Positions 20,684-31,426 of a stretch of DNA of 64,000 nt are shown here, piece after piece. The first letter of the stretch is position 1, and each line of letters opens with the position of its first letter. The position numbers and the translations under genes are program-made. A model generated the notes under the pieces. The model did no database searches. It saw only the letters and a program-made list of their open reading frames with translations, and was not told the origin of the DNA. Origin of the DNA: [Actinobacillus] rossii (GTDB taxonomy: Bacteria > Pseudomonadota > Gammaproteobacteria > Enterobacterales > Pasteurellaceae); the NCBI GenBank assembly GCA_900444965.1, contig UFRQ01000003.1, forward strand, positions 1,054,001 to 1,118,000. The letters are read 5' to 3'.

Positions 20684-21040
20684 TTACAATTTTCCGCGTT
20701 CAATAATGATGCCCACATTTTTTGCTTGCGCAACAGCTTCAGGTTTACTTAATTTTAAACGCAGCCATGAAATACTAAAGCGGCTTTGCAATTGCTCTGC
20801 CACTTCGTTTGCTACCCGTTCAATAAGCAAAAAAGGCTTGTTTTGCACGTAGTTAATAATAAATTCGCTGACTTCTGCATAATTTAAACAATAAGCAACA
20901 TCATCTGTTTCAGCCGCTTTTCGGCTATCCCAAGCCATTTCAAGATCAAAAACAAGTTTTTGCTTGATTTGTTGTTCCCAGTCATACACACCAATTTGTG
21001 CATACACTGTTAAAGATTCAATAAAAATACGATCTTGCAT
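20684..21040 (-). CDS. folB: Dihydroneopterin aldolase
   Basis: 118 aa from the ATG at 21040. It cleaves dihydroneopterin in folate synthesis. Family elements are FIESLTVYAQIGVYDWEQ at the N-terminus, the catalytic-region NYAEVSEFI and FLLIERVANEVAEQL. The open frame reaches 21103 but the ATG at 21040 has TAGGAA upstream and the normal family start. It is divergent from plsY, again as in E. coli. Confidence 0.94.
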   Translation of the reverse strand: MQDRIFIESLTVYAQIGVYDWEQQIKQKLVFDLEMAWDSRKAAETDDVAYCLNYAEVSEFIINYVQNKPFLLIERVANEVAEQLQSRFSISWLRLKLSKPEAVAQAKNVGIIIERGKL

Positions 21041-21124
21041 AAATTTCCTATATACAAAGAAAAAACTTACCCTAATGCTATCAAGTTTAGGTAGAATAGA
21101 CAAAAATTTCTTAAGGATCGAATT

Positions 21125-21721
21125 ATGAGCCTATTTGCGCTTTGTTATATGTTTGTCGCTTATTTGCTTGGTTCCATTTCGAGTGCGATTTTAATTTGTC
21201 GAATGGCTGGATTACCTGATCCCCGTGAAAATGGTTCAGGTAATCCTGGCGCAACTAATGTTTTACGTATTGGTGGACGTTGGGTTGCCTTGGGTGTATT
21301 TATATTTGATGTATTAAAAGGGATGTTACCCGTTTGGATTGGGTATCGTTTAGGCTTAACCCAATTTGAACTGGGTATGGTTGCATTAGGCGCCTGCCTT
21401 GGGCATATTTTCCCTATTTTCTTCAAATTTAAAGGTGGTAAAGGCGTCGCTACGGCTTTTGGTTCTATTGCACCTATTGCTTGGGGCGTAGCCGGCTCTA
21501 TGTTTGGCACTTGGCTATTGGTTTTCTTGGTGAGTGGTTATTCTTCACTAAGCGCCGTCATTGCGGCTTTACTGACACCACTTTATGTTTGGTATTTTCG
21601 TCCTGAATTTACATTTCCCGTAGCGTTGGTCTGCTGTTTGCTCGTTTATCGCCATCATAGCAATATACAACGCTTGTGGCGTGGACAAGAAGATAAATTT
21701 TTATGGCGTAAAAAGTCTTAA
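21125..21721 (+). CDS. plsY: Glycerol-3-phosphate acyltransferase PlsY
   Basis: 198 aa integral membrane enzyme moving acyl from acyl phosphate to glycerol-3-phosphate, the first step in phospholipid synthesis. The three family loops are visible: [11 protein letters not shown] with [30 protein letters not shown], and the C-terminal [21 protein letters not shown] precedes the ATG. Confidence 0.96.
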   Translation: MSLFALCYMFVAYLLGSISSAILICRMAGLPDPRENGSGNPGATNVLRIGGRWVALGVFIFDVLKGMLPVWIGYRLGLTQFELGMVALGACLGHIFPIFFKFKGGKGVATAFGSIAPIAWGVAGSMFGTWLLVFLVSGYSSLSAVIAALLTPLYVWYFRPEFTFPVALVCCLLVYRHHSNIQRLWRGQEDKFLWRKKS

Positions 21722-21809
21722 TTTCGATTATATAGGCTCCTGAAAAGTGGTTTAACCACTATAGATCATTTTTTCGCTATACTACAGTCCCCTCGAAAAT
21801 AAGGATAAC

Positions 21810-22262
21810 ATGATGTCATCTCCACGAATTTTGCTGTTAAATGGTCCTAATTTAAATATGTTGGGATCTCGTGAGCCTAAACATTACGGTTCGCTCTCGC
21901 TTGTTGCAATTGAAACTAATTTACGAGCGCTTGCAGAAAAGTGCGGTGCAAACTTGGAATGTTTTCAAGCCAATAGCGAAGAAAAGTTGATTAATAAAAT
22001 CCATGAAAGTTTTCAACAGATAGACTTTATTATTATTAATCCTGCTGCTTATACTCACACAAGTGTCGCCTTGCGCGATGCGTTACTTGCTGTAGCAATT
22101 CCTTTTGTAGAAGTGCATTTGTCAAATATTCATAAACGTGAACCATTTCGTCATCATTCCTATTTTACTGACGTGGCTGAAGGAATGATTTGTGGTTTAG
22201 GTGCGAAAGGCTATGAGTATGCTTTCCAGTTTGCAATGGAATATTTAGCAAAACACGCATAA
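21810..22262 (+). CDS. aroQ: 3-dehydroquinate dehydratase, type II
   Basis: 150 aa. Third step of the shikimate pathway. It has the type II signature [15 protein letters not shown], catalytic Tyr26 (KHYG) and the active-site segment [11 protein letters not shown]. Two ATGs are adjacent (21810, 21813); AAGGAT suits either. It precedes accB, an order also seen in E. coli, but with 166 bases between, which probably hold the acc promoter. Confidence 0.95.
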   Translation: MMSSPRILLLNGPNLNMLGSREPKHYGSLSLVAIETNLRALAEKCGANLECFQANSEEKLINKIHESFQQIDFIIINPAAYTHTSVALRDALLAVAIPFVEVHLSNIHKREPFRHHSYFTDVAEGMICGLGAKGYEYAFQFAMEYLAKHA

Positions 22263-22428
22263 AATTACGGAAATTTTCCTTGAATTTGTAGAAAGTTGTC
22301 GCCAAAAGTCATATTTTCGGGTAATCTTGCGTTCGCAAAAATAGGATTTATTTTCACTGTGCTTTTGTTGAGTCTGATGTGACGTTCAAAAGTGCGGTCA
22401 GTTTTTCATCATTTTTAGGATACATAAC

Positions 22429-22899
22429 ATGGCAATGGACATTCGTAAAATTAAAAAATTAATCGAATTAGTTGAAGAATCAGGCATTATGGAGCTTGAA
22501 ATTTCGGAAGGCGAAGAATCAGTACGTATTAGCCGAGGTGCTGCAGTTGCACCAAGTTCGGTTCAATATACTATTCCAGCGGCAGCACCTGTCTCGACTC
22601 CAGCTCCTGCCGCGCCAGCAGCGCCTACGGTAGCACCTGCTCCAGCAGTATCAAATGAAGTATCAGGTCATATTATTCGTTCACCAATGGTAGGGACTTT
22701 CTACCGTAGCCCAAGCCCAGAAGCAAAAGTGTTTGTTGAAGTTGGTCAAACAGTAAAAGTGGGTGATGCGTTATGTATCGTTGAAGCAATGAAAATGATG
22801 AACCGTATTGAGGCCGATAAAGCGGGTGTGGTTAAAGCTATTTTAATCAACGACGGCGAAGCAGTTGAATTTGACGAACCATTAATCGTTATTGAATAA
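22429..22899 (+). CDS. accB: Biotin carboxyl carrier protein of acetyl-CoA carboxylase
   Basis: 156 aa. The N-terminal [16 protein letters not shown] helix region is followed by an Ala/Pro-rich linker (about 50-75) and a biotinyl domain with the AMKM motif; the biotin attachment site is Lys122. The domain also has the thumb segment [15 protein letters not shown]. The first ATG has AGGA eight bases upstream; the second (22435) matches the E. coli start. It is in an operon with accC. Confidence 0.97.
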   Translation: MAMDIRKIKKLIELVEESGIMELEISEGEESVRISRGAAVAPSSVQYTIPAAAPVSTPAPAAPAAPTVAPAPAVSNEVSGHIIRSPMVGTFYRSPSPEAKVFVEVGQTVKVGDALCIVEAMKMMNRIEADKAGVVKAILINDGEAVEFDEPLIVIE

Positions 22900-22915
22900 C
22901 TAGCAAATTTGTAGG

Positions 22916-22940
22916 GTGGGCGGACTTGCCCACTATTTTT
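22916..22940 (+). repeat. TGGGC-type intergenic hairpin between accB and accC
   Basis: GTGGGC (22916-22921), loop GGACTT, GCCCAC (22928-22933), then TATTTTT. It could act as a partial terminator or a 3' stabiliser inside the acc operon. The same TGGGC-loop-GCCCA module recurs around frr. Confidence 0.6.
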
Positions 22941-22970
22941 ATCTCATAAATTTCGAATTGGAATAATCTT

Positions 22971-24314
22971 ATGTTAGAAAAAGTGGTTATTGCCAACCGC
23001 GGTGAAATCGCATTGCGTATTTTACGCGCATGTAAAGAACTGGGTATCAAAACTGTCGCCGTACATTCAACGGCAGACCGTGATTTGAAACACGTATTAT
23101 TGGCAGATGAAACGGTGTGTATTGGTCCGGCTCCATCAGTAAAAAGCTACTTAAATGTTCCAGCTATTATTGCGGCAGCGGAAGTCACTGGGGCAGATGC
23201 AATTCATCCAGGTTATGGCTTTTTATCTGAAAATGCTGATTTTGCTGAACAAGTTGAACGTTCTGGCTTTACTTTTATTGGTCCAACCGCGGATGTGATC
23301 CGTTTAATGGGGGATAAGGTTTCAGCGATCAATGCGATGAAGAAAGCGGGTGTGCCTTGCGTGCCTGGTTCGGATGGTCCATTAGGTGCAGATATGGCAA
23401 AAAACAGAGAAATTGCAAAACGTATCGGTTTCCCTGTGATTATTAAGGCATCTGGTGGCGGTGGCGGTCGTGGTATGCGTGTAGTACGTGATGTTGAAAG
23501 TCTTGAAGAATCGATCGCGATGACAAAAGCCGAGGCGAAAGCGGCGTTTAACAACGATATGGTGTATATGGAAAAATACTTGGAAAATCCACGCCATGTT
23601 GAAATTCAAATTATTGCAGATACTCACGGTAACGCGGTTTATCTCGCTGAACGTGATTGTTCAATGCAACGTCGCCATCAAAAAGTCGTAGAAGAAGCAC
23701 CCGCACCAGGGATTACAGAAGAAGTCCGTCGTGATATCGGACAACGTTGTGCAAATGCTTGCGTAGAAATTGGTTATCGTGGTGCAGGTACCTTTGAGTT
23801 CTTATACGAAAATGGTGAATTTTATTTCATTGAAATGAATACGCGTATTCAAGTTGAACATCCAGTAACAGAAATGATTACAGGTGTTGACTTAGTTAAA
23901 GAGCAATTACGTGTCGCAGCAGGTCTTCCATTGTCATTCAAACAAGAAGATATTAAAGTAAAAGGCCACGCTATTGAATGTCGTATTAATGCAGAAGATC
24001 CAAAAACATTTTTACCTTCACCGGGTAAAATTGTTCACTTGCATGCGCCAGGCGGTCTAGGTATCCGTTGGGATTCTCATGTGTACGGTGGATATACTGT
24101 GCCACCGCATTACGACTCAATGATTGCAAAATTAATTGCTTATGGTGATACGCGTGAGAGTGCAATTCGTCGTATGCAAAATGCATTATCTGAAACGATT
24201 ATTGACGGGATTAAAACTAATATCCCATTGCATAATTTAATTTTAGAAGATGAAAACTTTCAAAAAGGCGGAACAAATATTCACTATCTTGAGAAGAAAT
24301 TGGGTATTTCATAA
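22971..24314 (+). CDS. accC: Biotin carboxylase subunit of acetyl-CoA carboxylase
   Basis: 447 aa. It carboxylates biotin on AccB using ATP and bicarbonate. ATP-grasp motifs include [14 protein letters not shown] (glycine-rich loop), [20 protein letters not shown], and the active-site region [16 protein letters not shown]. Length matches E. coli AccC. Confidence 0.98.
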   Translation: MLEKVVIANRGEIALRILRACKELGIKTVAVHSTADRDLKHVLLADETVCIGPAPSVKSYLNVPAIIAAAEVTGADAIHPGYGFLSENADFAEQVERSGFTFIGPTADVIRLMGDKVSAINAMKKAGVPCVPGSDGPLGADMAKNREIAKRIGFPVIIKASGGGGGRGMRVVRDVESLEESIAMTKAEAKAAFNNDMVYMEKYLENPRHVEIQIIADTHGNAVYLAERDCSMQRRHQKVVEEAPAPGITEEVRRDIGQRCANACVEIGYRGAGTFEFLYENGEFYFIEMNTRIQVEHPVTEMITGVDLVKEQLRVAAGLPLSFKQEDIKVKGHAIECRINAEDPKTFLPSPGKIVHLHAPGGLGIRWDSHVYGGYTVPPHYDSMIAKLIAYGDTRESAIRRMQNALSETIIDGIKTNIPLHNLILEDENFQKGGTNIHYLEKKLGIS

Positions 24315-24410
24315 CAATAAGAATGGAGCTGCGGCTCCATTTTTTGTATGATATTTCGTCTGAATAGTGAGAGAAAACGTTGTGTTTGCCCGTATTGCAA
24401 GGAAATCATA

Positions 24411-24707
24411 ATGACATTAAAACAACGTTATAAACAAGCTGCCCGTGAGGCTCGTTGGGCTTTGGGTTTAACCGTGTTGTATATGTTAGGGTGGATTGCG
24501 TGTGCTTATTTACCTGACGGCAGCACAGGGCCACTAGGCTTTCCATTATGGTTTGAGTTATCGTGTATTTATTTACCTGTACTCTTTATTGTCGTGGCAT
24601 ACTGGGTAGTTCAGATTGTTTATCAAGATATTGATTTAGAAACTGAAATTTTATCAAAATCTGACCGCACTTTATCCGAACATAATGCGCAGGAGCTCAC
24701 TAAATGA
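24411..24707 (+). CDS. yhdT: YhdT family (DUF997) small membrane protein
   Basis: 98 aa from the ATG at 24411, with two membrane helices (LGLTVLYMLGWIACAYL and LSCIYLPVLFIVVAYWVVQIVY). The frame is open from 24348, but 24411 has AAGGAA upstream and a typical basic start (MTLKQRYKQAAREARWAL). It overlaps panF by 4 bases (ATGA). The family always sits before panF and may help or be coupled to pantothenate uptake; no biochemical role is known to me. Confidence 0.9.
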   Translation: MTLKQRYKQAAREARWALGLTVLYMLGWIACAYLPDGSTGPLGFPLWFELSCIYLPVLFIVVAYWVVQIVYQDIDLETEILSKSDRTLSEHNAQELTK

Positions 24708-26197
24708 ATTTAGGCATTATTCTTCCTCTTGGTATTTATCTTGTATTTATTTTTGGTGCCGCACTATATGCTTATATAAAACGTTCAAAAGGCGATTTTC
24801 TAACGGAATATTATGTGGGCAATCGTTCTATGACAGGTTTTGTGCTGGCTATGACGACTGCTTCGACTTATGCAAGTGCCAGTTCGTTTGTCGGTGGACC
24901 TGGAGCTGCTTATAAGTATGGATTAGGTTGGGTATTGCTTGCGATGATTCAAGTCCCTGCAGTATGGCTGGCACTTGGGGCATTAGGTAAGAAATTCGCC
25001 TTACTTTCTCGAGAAACCAATGCATTAACGCTTAATGATCTTTTACTTTACCGCTATAAAAATAAATACTTAGTTTGGATTGCGAGTATTGCCTTATTAA
25101 TCGCTTTTTTTGCTGCTATGATGACGCAGTTTATTGGTGGGGCGCGTCTATTAGAAACGACAATTGGGATTTCTTATACCCAAGCGTTATTGATTTTTGC
25201 GGTAACGGTGGGTATTTATACTTTCATTGGTGGTTTCCGCGCAGTCGTGTTAACGGATACTATCCAAGGTACGGTAATGATTTTAGGGACAATAGTTCTG
25301 TTAGGTGGCGTGATTTATGCGGCTGGGGGCGTAGAAAGTGCGGTGACAAAACTGACAGAAATTGATCCGCACTTGGTTAGCCCTTACGGACCAAATGAAA
25401 TGCTGAGTTTCCAATTTATGGCATCGTTTTGGGTTTTAGTGTGCTTTGGGGTTGTTGGTTTGCCGCATACTGCCGTGCGCTGCATGGCGTTTAAAGATAG
25501 CCGTGCATTACATCGTGGAATGCTTATTGGTACGATCATTTTAACTATTATTATGTTTGGTATGCATTTAGCTGGTGCACTAGGGCGAGCGGTGATACCT
25601 GAATTAACGATTCCTGATCAAGTTATCCCAACTTTAATGTTGCACGTACTTCCCCCGTTAGTGGCAGGGATTTTCTTAGCCGCACCAATGTCGGCGATTA
25701 TGTCAACAATTGATGCCCAATTAATTCAATCTTCAGCTATCTTCGTTAAAGATTTATATTTATCTGCCAAACCTGAAGTGGCAAATAACCAAAAGCGTAT
25801 CAGTTGGTTTTCATCGATTATTACGTTAATTATTACGGCGCTTTTGGTTTGGGCTGCGCTCAATCCGCCGGATATGATTATTTGGTTAAACTTGTTCGCA
25901 TTTGGTGGACTAGAAGCGGCCTTTTTATGGGTGATTGTATTAGGGATTTATTGGGATAAAGCGAATGCTTATGGTGCTATTAGCTCTATGGTCGTGGGAT
26001 TGGGGACTTATATTTTCTTAACTCAAATGAAATCTGTGGATTTAACTACGCTGGTTGAACCTCTGCAATATGTAATCCAAAGTATTAAATTATTCAGTAA
26101 ATTCCACGAAATTGTTCCTTCGTTAGTTTGGGGGCTGATTGCTTTCTTAATCGGCAACAAATTTGGAGCAAATAAAAGTCAGTTAACATCAGCGTAA
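24704..26197 (+). CDS. panF: Sodium/pantothenate symporter
   Basis: 497 aa member of the sodium:solute symporter family (SSF) with about 12-13 membrane segments. Recognisable parts are TEYYVGNRSMTGFVLAMTT, TASTYASASSFVGGPGAAY and LAAPMSAIMSTIDAQLIQSS, matching PanF. It takes up pantothenate for coenzyme A synthesis. Confidence 0.95.
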   Translation: MNLGIILPLGIYLVFIFGAALYAYIKRSKGDFLTEYYVGNRSMTGFVLAMTTASTYASASSFVGGPGAAYKYGLGWVLLAMIQVPAVWLALGALGKKFALLSRETNALTLNDLLLYRYKNKYLVWIASIALLIAFFAAMMTQFIGGARLLETTIGISYTQALLIFAVTVGIYTFIGGFRAVVLTDTIQGTVMILGTIVLLGGVIYAAGGVESAVTKLTEIDPHLVSPYGPNEMLSFQFMASFWVLVCFGVVGLPHTAVRCMAFKDSRALHRGMLIGTIILTIIMFGMHLAGALGRAVIPELTIPDQVIPTLMLHVLPPLVAGIFLAAPMSAIMSTIDAQLIQSSAIFVKDLYLSAKPEVANNQKRISWFSSIITLIITALLVWAALNPPDMIIWLNLFAFGGLEAAFLWVIVLGIYWDKANAYGAISSMVVGLGTYIFLTQMKSVDLTTLVEPLQYVIQSIKLFSKFHEIVPSLVWGLIAFLIGNKFGANKSQLTSA

Positions 26198-26251
26198 AAT
26201 TAGATATTAGTAAAGAAGAAAATTACATAAATAACAAAAAGGATAAAACAA

Positions 26252-27133
26252 ATGGCTTGGATCCAAATTCGCTTAAATAGCACAAATGAGCGCGCTGAAG
26301 CGATCAGTGATTTTTTAGAAGAATTGGGCTCGGTTTCAGTGACTTTTATGGATAATCAAGATACGCCAATTTTTGAACCACTCCCAGGTGAAACGCGTCT
26401 TTGGGGAAATACGGATGTAATCGCCCTATTTGATGCTGAAACGGATATGGCGCCTATTTTGACCGCACTTCAAGGGAGTCATCTATTAGAACAAGGTTTT
26501 GCTTATAAAATTGAGCAAATCGAAGACAAAGACTGGGAACGTGAATGGATGGATAATTTTCATCCGATGAAATTTGGGAAACGATTATGGATTTGCCCGA
26601 GTTGGCGCGAAATTCCAGAACCAGATGCGGTTAATGTTATGCTAGATCCTGGGCTTGCGTTTGGTACGGGAACACATCCTACTACGGCATTATGTTTGGA
26701 ATGGTTGGATAGTTTAGATCTTGAAGGTAAGACCGTGATTGATTTTGGTTGTGGCTCAGGCATTCTTGCTATTGCGGCGTTAAAATTGGGGGCAAAAAGT
26801 GCGGTGGGAATTGATATTGATCCACAAGCTATTCTAGCTAGTCGTAATAACGCAGAAGCTAATGGTGTTGCTGATCGTTTGCAGCTTTTTTTATCTGATG
26901 ACAAACCCGCAGACTTAAAAGCTGATGTAGTTGTTGCCAATATTCTCGCTGGTCCGTTAAAAGCGCTTTATCCAATCATTAGCCAGTTACCAAAAGCGCA
27001 GGGTAATTTAGGGTTATCAGGTATTTTGGCGAGTCAAGCACAATCAGTTTGTGAGGCGTATGCGCAAACTTTTGAGCTCGAACCTGTGGTAGAACGGGAA
27101 GAATGGTGCCGAATTACAGGAAAATTAGCCTAA
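26252..27133 (+). CDS. prmA: Ribosomal protein L11 methyltransferase
   Basis: 293 aa. An N-terminal substrate-recognition domain (about 1-60) leads into a class I methyltransferase with the SAM motif [17 protein letters not shown] and the downstream [10 protein letters not shown] (NIL catalytic-type motif). [19 protein letters not shown] sequence ([14 protein letters not shown]) is typical of PrmA. It trimethylates L11. Its place between panF and dusB-fis is conserved. Confidence 0.96.
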   Translation: MAWIQIRLNSTNERAEAISDFLEELGSVSVTFMDNQDTPIFEPLPGETRLWGNTDVIALFDAETDMAPILTALQGSHLLEQGFAYKIEQIEDKDWEREWMDNFHPMKFGKRLWICPSWREIPEPDAVNVMLDPGLAFGTGTHPTTALCLEWLDSLDLEGKTVIDFGCGSGILAIAALKLGAKSAVGIDIDPQAILASRNNAEANGVADRLQLFLSDDKPADLKADVVVANILAGPLKALYPIISQLPKAQGNLGLSGILASQAQSVCEAYAQTFELEPVVEREEWCRITGKLA

Positions 27134-27191
27134 TTTAGAAATGTCAACGGTAGAAAGGTAAATTTTTGTAAAAATTGTTTACTTTTTACCC

Positions 27192-27239
27192 TTTTCAAAA
27201 CACCGAAAAATGCGTATCATACACGCCCTTATCGGTGTC
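27192..27239 (+). promoter_or_regulatory. dusB-fis promoter and leader hairpin
   Basis: TATCAT (27215-27220) with TTTTCA 17 bases upstream (27192-27197) and a GC-rich ACACGCCC just after the -10 looks like a growth-rate-controlled promoter of the fis type. ACACCG (27200-27205) and CGGTGT (27233-27238) can pair. The leader to the dusB GTG is over 100 bases. Confidence 0.45.
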
Positions 27240-27358
27240 GATAACCGAATGGCTTAATTCTATTGCCTTTTTTCAATCCTTATTCCACGGTTTGAAAAAG
27301 TGAAATGGACTCTAACTATTCGGTTTATTTTTTGTTTTGAACTTGGAGTCAATAAAAC

Positions 27359-28342
27359 GTGAGAATTGGTCAGTATCAACTCAAAAATCGCGTTTTATTA
27401 GCCCCAATGGCAGGCATTACAGATCAACCGTTTCGTAAGCTATGTGCGCATTATGGTGCTGCACTGACGTTTTCTGAAATGATGTCTACTAATCCACAAG
27501 TATGGCATACCGAAAAATCTAAATTACGCTTGGCTCACCACCAAGATATTGGTATCAATGCTGTACAGATTGCGGGTTCAGACCCGCAAGAAATGGCACA
27601 AGCAGCGCAAGTTAATGTTGATTATGGTGCAGAAATCATTGATATTAATATGGGATGTCCTGCTAAAAAAGTAAATAAAAAGCTCGCAGGTTCTGCGTTG
27701 TTACAATTTCCTGATTTAGTGCGTGACATTCTTGAAAAGGTAGTCGATGCGGTTAATGTGCCAGTCACGTTAAAAATCCGAACGGGTTGGGCTCGAGATA
27801 ATCGTAATTGCCTTGAAATTGCGAAAATTGCAGAGCAGAGTGGTATTCAGGCACTGACGATTCACGGGCGTACAAGAGAATGCTTGTACAATGGTGAAGC
27901 GGAATATGACAATATCAAAGCTGTAAAAGCGGCAGTCGCTATTCCAGTTATTGCGAATGGTGATATTATTTCGGCTGAAAAAGCCAAATTTGTGCTTGAT
28001 TATACAGGCGCAGATGCGATTATGATCGGGCGTGGTGCATTAGGTAATCCATGGATTTTTCAATCTGTGGTTGGCTTAATTGAGCAAAGCTCGAACATTT
28101 TAGAACCAAGTCTTGATGAAAAGTGCGGTGTAATTTTACGTCATATTGACGAACTGCATCAATTTTATGGCGCAGAGAAAGGCTATCGCATAGCACGTAA
28201 ACATGTTGCTTGGTATTTACAAGGAATTCAACCTAATTCCGATTTTCGACAAACTTTCAACAGTATCACAGATGCAAAAGCTCAGCTTGTGGCGTTGGAA
28301 GGTTTTTTTAATTTAATTTGTAATGGAAACCACAATGTTTGA
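27359..28342 (+). CDS. dusB: tRNA-dihydrouridine synthase B
   Basis: 327 aa flavoenzyme reducing uridines in the tRNA D-loop. It has the TIM-barrel start [14 protein letters not shown], the catalytic Cys100 in [12 protein letters not shown], and [12 protein letters not shown] for FMN phosphate. It starts at GTG with TTGGAG upstream. The C-terminus overlaps fis, the ancestral dusB-fis operon. Confidence 0.96.
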   Translation: MRIGQYQLKNRVLLAPMAGITDQPFRKLCAHYGAALTFSEMMSTNPQVWHTEKSKLRLAHHQDIGINAVQIAGSDPQEMAQAAQVNVDYGAEIIDINMGCPAKKVNKKLAGSALLQFPDLVRDILEKVVDAVNVPVTLKIRTGWARDNRNCLEIAKIAEQSGIQALTIHGRTRECLYNGEAEYDNIKAVKAAVAIPVIANGDIISAEKAKFVLDYTGADAIMIGRGALGNPWIFQSVVGLIEQSSNILEPSLDEKCGVILRHIDELHQFYGAEKGYRIARKHVAWYLQGIQPNSDFRQTFNSITDAKAQLVALEGFFNLICNGNHNV

Positions 28343-28637
28343 ACAACAACGTACTCCTGCTTCTGATGCGTTAACCGTATCAGTATTAAATTCACAATCT
28401 CAAGTAACGAATAAACCACTTCGTGACTCTGTCAAACAAGCGTTACGTAACTATCTTTCTCAATTAGATGGTCAAGATGTCACGGAACTTTATGAATTAG
28501 TATTAGCGGAAGTGGAACATCCTATGTTAGATATGGTGATGCAATATACTCGCGGTAACCAAACTCGTGCGGCTTTAATGCTTGGTGTGAACCGTGGCAC
28601 ATTACGCAAAAAATTGAAAAAATATGGTATGGGCTAA
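28335..28637 (+). CDS. fis: DNA-binding protein Fis
   Basis: 100 aa. Nucleoid-associated regulator of rRNA and many growth genes. The C-terminal helix-turn-helix [29 protein letters not shown] is nearly identical to other Fis proteins. ATG 28335 (MFEQQR) is chosen over 28323 because it gives the family length and GGA lies at correct spacing. It overlaps the end of dusB by 8 bases. Confidence 0.97.
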   Translation: MFEQQRTPASDALTVSVLNSQSQVTNKPLRDSVKQALRNYLSQLDGQDVTELYELVLAEVEHPMLDMVMQYTRGNQTRAALMLGVNRGTLRKKLKKYGMG

Positions 28638-28660
28638 TTGTTAGTCGATATTAATGAGAA

Positions 28661-28697
28661 ACAAAGTGTGGTCAAATTCGACCGCACTTTGTGTTTA
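28661..28697. terminator. Terminator between fis and menC
   Basis: ACAAAGTGTGGTC (28661-28673) pairs with GACCGCACTTTGT (28680-28692) with one G-U pair. The right arm is a perfect uptake signal and the left arm has one substitution (AAGTGTGGT). Confidence 0.85.
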
Positions 28698-28702
28698 TAA
28701 GA

Positions 28703-29695
28703 CTAAAGAATTTGCGTAATAAACTCACTGTTCAGCTGGATAACGGGTAAGGATGAATCTTTCCAAGAACGGATAATTTGATATTCCATCAAGTTTAACG
28801 TGTCTAAGCCCGGCGTCACATTTGGCGTATATTGTGCGGCAATGCGAGCCAACTGCGTTAAACCAAAGCTACTTTCAATACTTGAGCTAATTACTACTTT
28901 TAAGCCTTGTTGATGCGCCTGTTCAATTAAGTTAACACATTTTTCTAAGGAACCGACCAATGTAGGTTTAATCACAATAGCAGCCACATAAGGCTCGGCT
29001 TTTACTTCAAAACCTGCTTCGCGTACGGATTCGTCCCAAGCAATATGAATACCTGTTTCTTGCGCAAATTGACGGCTTTCATCACGGGTTTTGCAAGGTT
29101 CTTCCAAAAATTGAATACGCGCGCGGTGTTCAGGTTTTACATATTTCGCAAACATCGCCGCTTTGGCTGGTGTCCAACTCCGATTTGCATCCAAACGCAA
29201 CTGTAAATCAGGAATGGCTTCCAACAACATATCTGCAATTAAACCGTCTCGGTTCGCTTCATACATGCCCACTTTAATTTTTGCCACTTTATCACCTTGC
29301 ATTTGATCCAATGGTTCATAAAGCTCGTCAGGGTCACCATAACAAAGTGGGGCAACTTGATAATTCCCTTCTGTTTGTAATGTATCTTTTAGTTCAGCCA
29401 ATGCACAACTTAGGCCAAAAGCAACAGAAGGATACAAACCGTCCAAAGAAAGCTTTTGATTTTCTGACAGCGCTTTATCCCAATCTTGCAACCACTGAAT
29501 TGCCTGTTCTTGTGCTTGTTCTAGCGTTTCTTGACTAAATTCAGGTAACGGCGCAATCTCGCCCCAACCTTCAGAATCTTTACATTTAATTTGTACCAAC
29601 AAACCTTCGCGCTGTTTTAAAAAACGATTACGTAAAATTAATTGGCTATCAACAGGAATAGAATAACGGTAAAGATGATACTCTCGGATTGTCAT
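28703..29695 (-). CDS. menC: o-Succinylbenzoate synthase
   Basis: 330 aa enolase-superfamily enzyme that dehydrates SHCHC in menaquinone synthesis. Catalytic elements are AKIKVG (Lys), RLDANRSW (metal Asp), FLEEPC (Glu) and AWDESV (Asp), followed by [12 protein letters not shown] with the second-Lys region upstream (IVIKPTLVG). It lies after menB on the same strand, separated by a paired uptake signal. Confidence 0.94.
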   Translation of the reverse strand: MTIREYHLYRYSIPVDSQLILRNRFLKQREGLLVQIKCKDSEGWGEIAPLPEFSQETLEQAQEQAIQWLQDWDKALSENQKLSLDGLYPSVAFGLSCALAELKDTLQTEGNYQVAPLCYGDPDELYEPLDQMQGDKVAKIKVGMYEANRDGLIADMLLEAIPDLQLRLDANRSWTPAKAAMFAKYVKPEHRARIQFLEEPCKTRDESRQFAQETGIHIAWDESVREAGFEVKAEPYVAAIVIKPTLVGSLEKCVNLIEQAHQQGLKVVISSSIESSFGLTQLARIAAQYTPNVTPGLDTLNLMEYQIIRSWKDSSLPVIQLNSEFITQIL

Positions 29696-29716
29696 AGTTA
29701 TTATGCCTAATAGAGA

Positions 29717-29743
29717 AAAGTGCGGTCAAAATAACCGCACTTT
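29717..29743 (-). terminator. Uptake-signal hairpin between menB and menC
   Basis: AAAGTGCGGT (29717-29726) and ACCGCACTTT (29734-29743) form a 10-bp stem. There is only a short T stretch after it on the minus strand, so read-through from menB into menC is likely. Confidence 0.6.
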
Positions 29744-29753
29744 ATGGATAAAA

Positions 29754-30611
29754 TTAAGGATTACGGCGGAATTTGCTGAAATCAGGTTCGCGTTTTTCGT
29801 TGAATGCGTTGCGACCTTCTTGACCTTCTTCCGTCATATAGAACAACATGGTTGCGTTGCCAGCAAGCTCTTGCAGACCCGCTTGACCGTCACAGTCTGC
29901 ATTTAATGCCGCTTTTAAGCAGCGTAATGCAATTGGGCTGTTTTGTAGCATTTCACGACACCAACGCACGGTCTCTTTTTCTAAATCAGCATAAGGCACA
30001 ACAGTATTGACCAAGCCCATATTTAAGGCTTCTTGTGCATCGTACATACGGCATAAGAACCAGATTTCACGGGCTTTTTTCTGACCTACGATACGCGCCA
30101 TATAGCTTGCACCCCAGCCGCCGTCAAATGAGCCTACTTTCGGGCCGGTTTGACCGAATTTTGCGTTATCCGCGGCAATAGTTAAATCACACATCATATG
30201 TAACACGTGACCACCGCCTACCGCATAACCTGCCACCATTGCTACCACAGGTTTTGGACAAGTACGAATATCACGCTGGAATTCTAAAACGTTTAAGTGG
30301 TGTACACCACTATCGTCTTTATAACCACCGTAGTCGCCGCGAATTTTTTGGTCACCGCCAGCGCAGAACGCATATTCCCCTTCGCCGGTTAACACGATGA
30401 CACCAATTTTTTCATCAAAACGTGCATCAGCAAAGGCGTGAATCATTTCTTTGACTGTTTGTGGGCGGAACGCATTGCGCACTTCAGGGCGGTTAATGGT
30501 AATTTTTGCGATACCATCTGTTGATTTGTGGTAACGAATATCGGTATAGCCTTCACTGTGATCTACCCATTCTATTGGAGCATAGAGAAAGTCTTCGCTT
30601 GGATATAACAT
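29754..30611 (-). CDS. menB: 1,4-Dihydroxy-2-naphthoyl-CoA synthase
   Basis: 285 aa crotonase-fold enzyme of menaquinone synthesis. It carries [16 protein letters not shown], the oxyanion region [20 protein letters not shown], and [18 protein letters not shown]; all are MenB hallmarks. The C-terminus [14 protein letters not shown] is also typical. Confidence 0.97.
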   Translation of the reverse strand: MLYPSEDFLYAPIEWVDHSEGYTDIRYHKSTDGIAKITINRPEVRNAFRPQTVKEMIHAFADARFDEKIGVIVLTGEGEYAFCAGGDQKIRGDYGGYKDDSGVHHLNVLEFQRDIRTCPKPVVAMVAGYAVGGGHVLHMMCDLTIAADNAKFGQTGPKVGSFDGGWGASYMARIVGQKKAREIWFLCRMYDAQEALNMGLVNTVVPYADLEKETVRWCREMLQNSPIALRCLKAALNADCDGQAGLQELAGNATMLFYMTEEGQEGRNAFNEKREPDFSKFRRNP

Positions 30612-30700
30612 TTTAGTTTCCTATTTCATTAAAAGTTAGCTGATTAAAAAAGTGGGGTAATTATAACGGAAGTTTTATGATAAATGTAGGATTGATTTTT

Positions 30701-31426
30701 TTATGCAAAAATTTCCTGCAATGCTTTCACAAAACCCATCGGATTTTCCAAATGGGTATTGTGTCCAGCACCAATAATCAATTTTGTATTGAGCTTCTCG
30801 CATTCTGCAATTTGGCGAAATTTTTGATCTTTCTCACCAACAAAATAATAAATTGGTAGCAAACTTGACCGCACTTTGTCACCCAAATAAGGTTGTTTAG
30901 CGAGCGATGTTGCTCTCAGCATTTTTCCTATGTTTTCGCCGCAATTTCCCGCGCGTTTTTGAATTAATGCAATGCGTTCTTGGTCATTTAAATGGGCAAA
31001 AACAGGTTGTTGATACCAATCGTTTAATACGTTTTCGAGCGGGATTGAACAAAATTGATTTGCCCATTTTTCATCATTTTGCCAACGGGCAGTTTTCTCT
31101 GTTTCATCTATTAACCCGAGATTGGCACCTTCTAAAATTAATCCTTGAAGATTGCCTTTTTCGCATTGCGCTTGCAACGCGTAATACAAAGCGATTCGCC
31201 CACCAAGCGAGTAGCCCACTAAAAAATAAGGTTCATTTTTCACTGCACTTTGGAGTTGTGATGATAAATAATCTGCACAATTCTCAAAGCTTTTTACAGC
31301 AATATTTTTTGCATTGCCGTGAAAAGGTAAATCCAATGAAATACAGTCAACGTGCGGACAGTTTTGGATGACGTTTTGCCAATCATCCTTATCACCGAGC
31401 AATCCGTGCAAAAAAACGAGTTTCAT
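30701..31426 (-). CDS. menH: SHCHC synthase (MenH-type alpha/beta hydrolase)
   Basis: 241 aa alpha/beta-hydrolase. Nucleophile elbow GYSLGGR, oxyanion HGLLGDKDDW at the N-terminus, and a C-terminal GAGHNTHLENP with the catalytic His fit MenH, and the menB and menC neighbours support it. A plain carboxylesterase is the alternative. Its ATG shares one base with the upstream stop (TAATG), so it is translationally coupled to the phosphoethanolamine-transferase-like gene. Confidence 0.85.
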   Translation of the reverse strand: MKLVFLHGLLGDKDDWQNVIQNCPHVDCISLDLPFHGNAKNIAVKSFENCADYLSSQLQSAVKNEPYFLVGYSLGGRIALYYALQAQCEKGNLQGLILEGANLGLIDETEKTARWQNDEKWANQFCSIPLENVLNDWYQQPVFAHLNDQERIALIQKRAGNCGENIGKMLRATSLAKQPYLGDKVRSSLLPIYYFVGEKDQKFRQIAECEKLNTKLIIGAGHNTHLENPMGFVKALQEIFA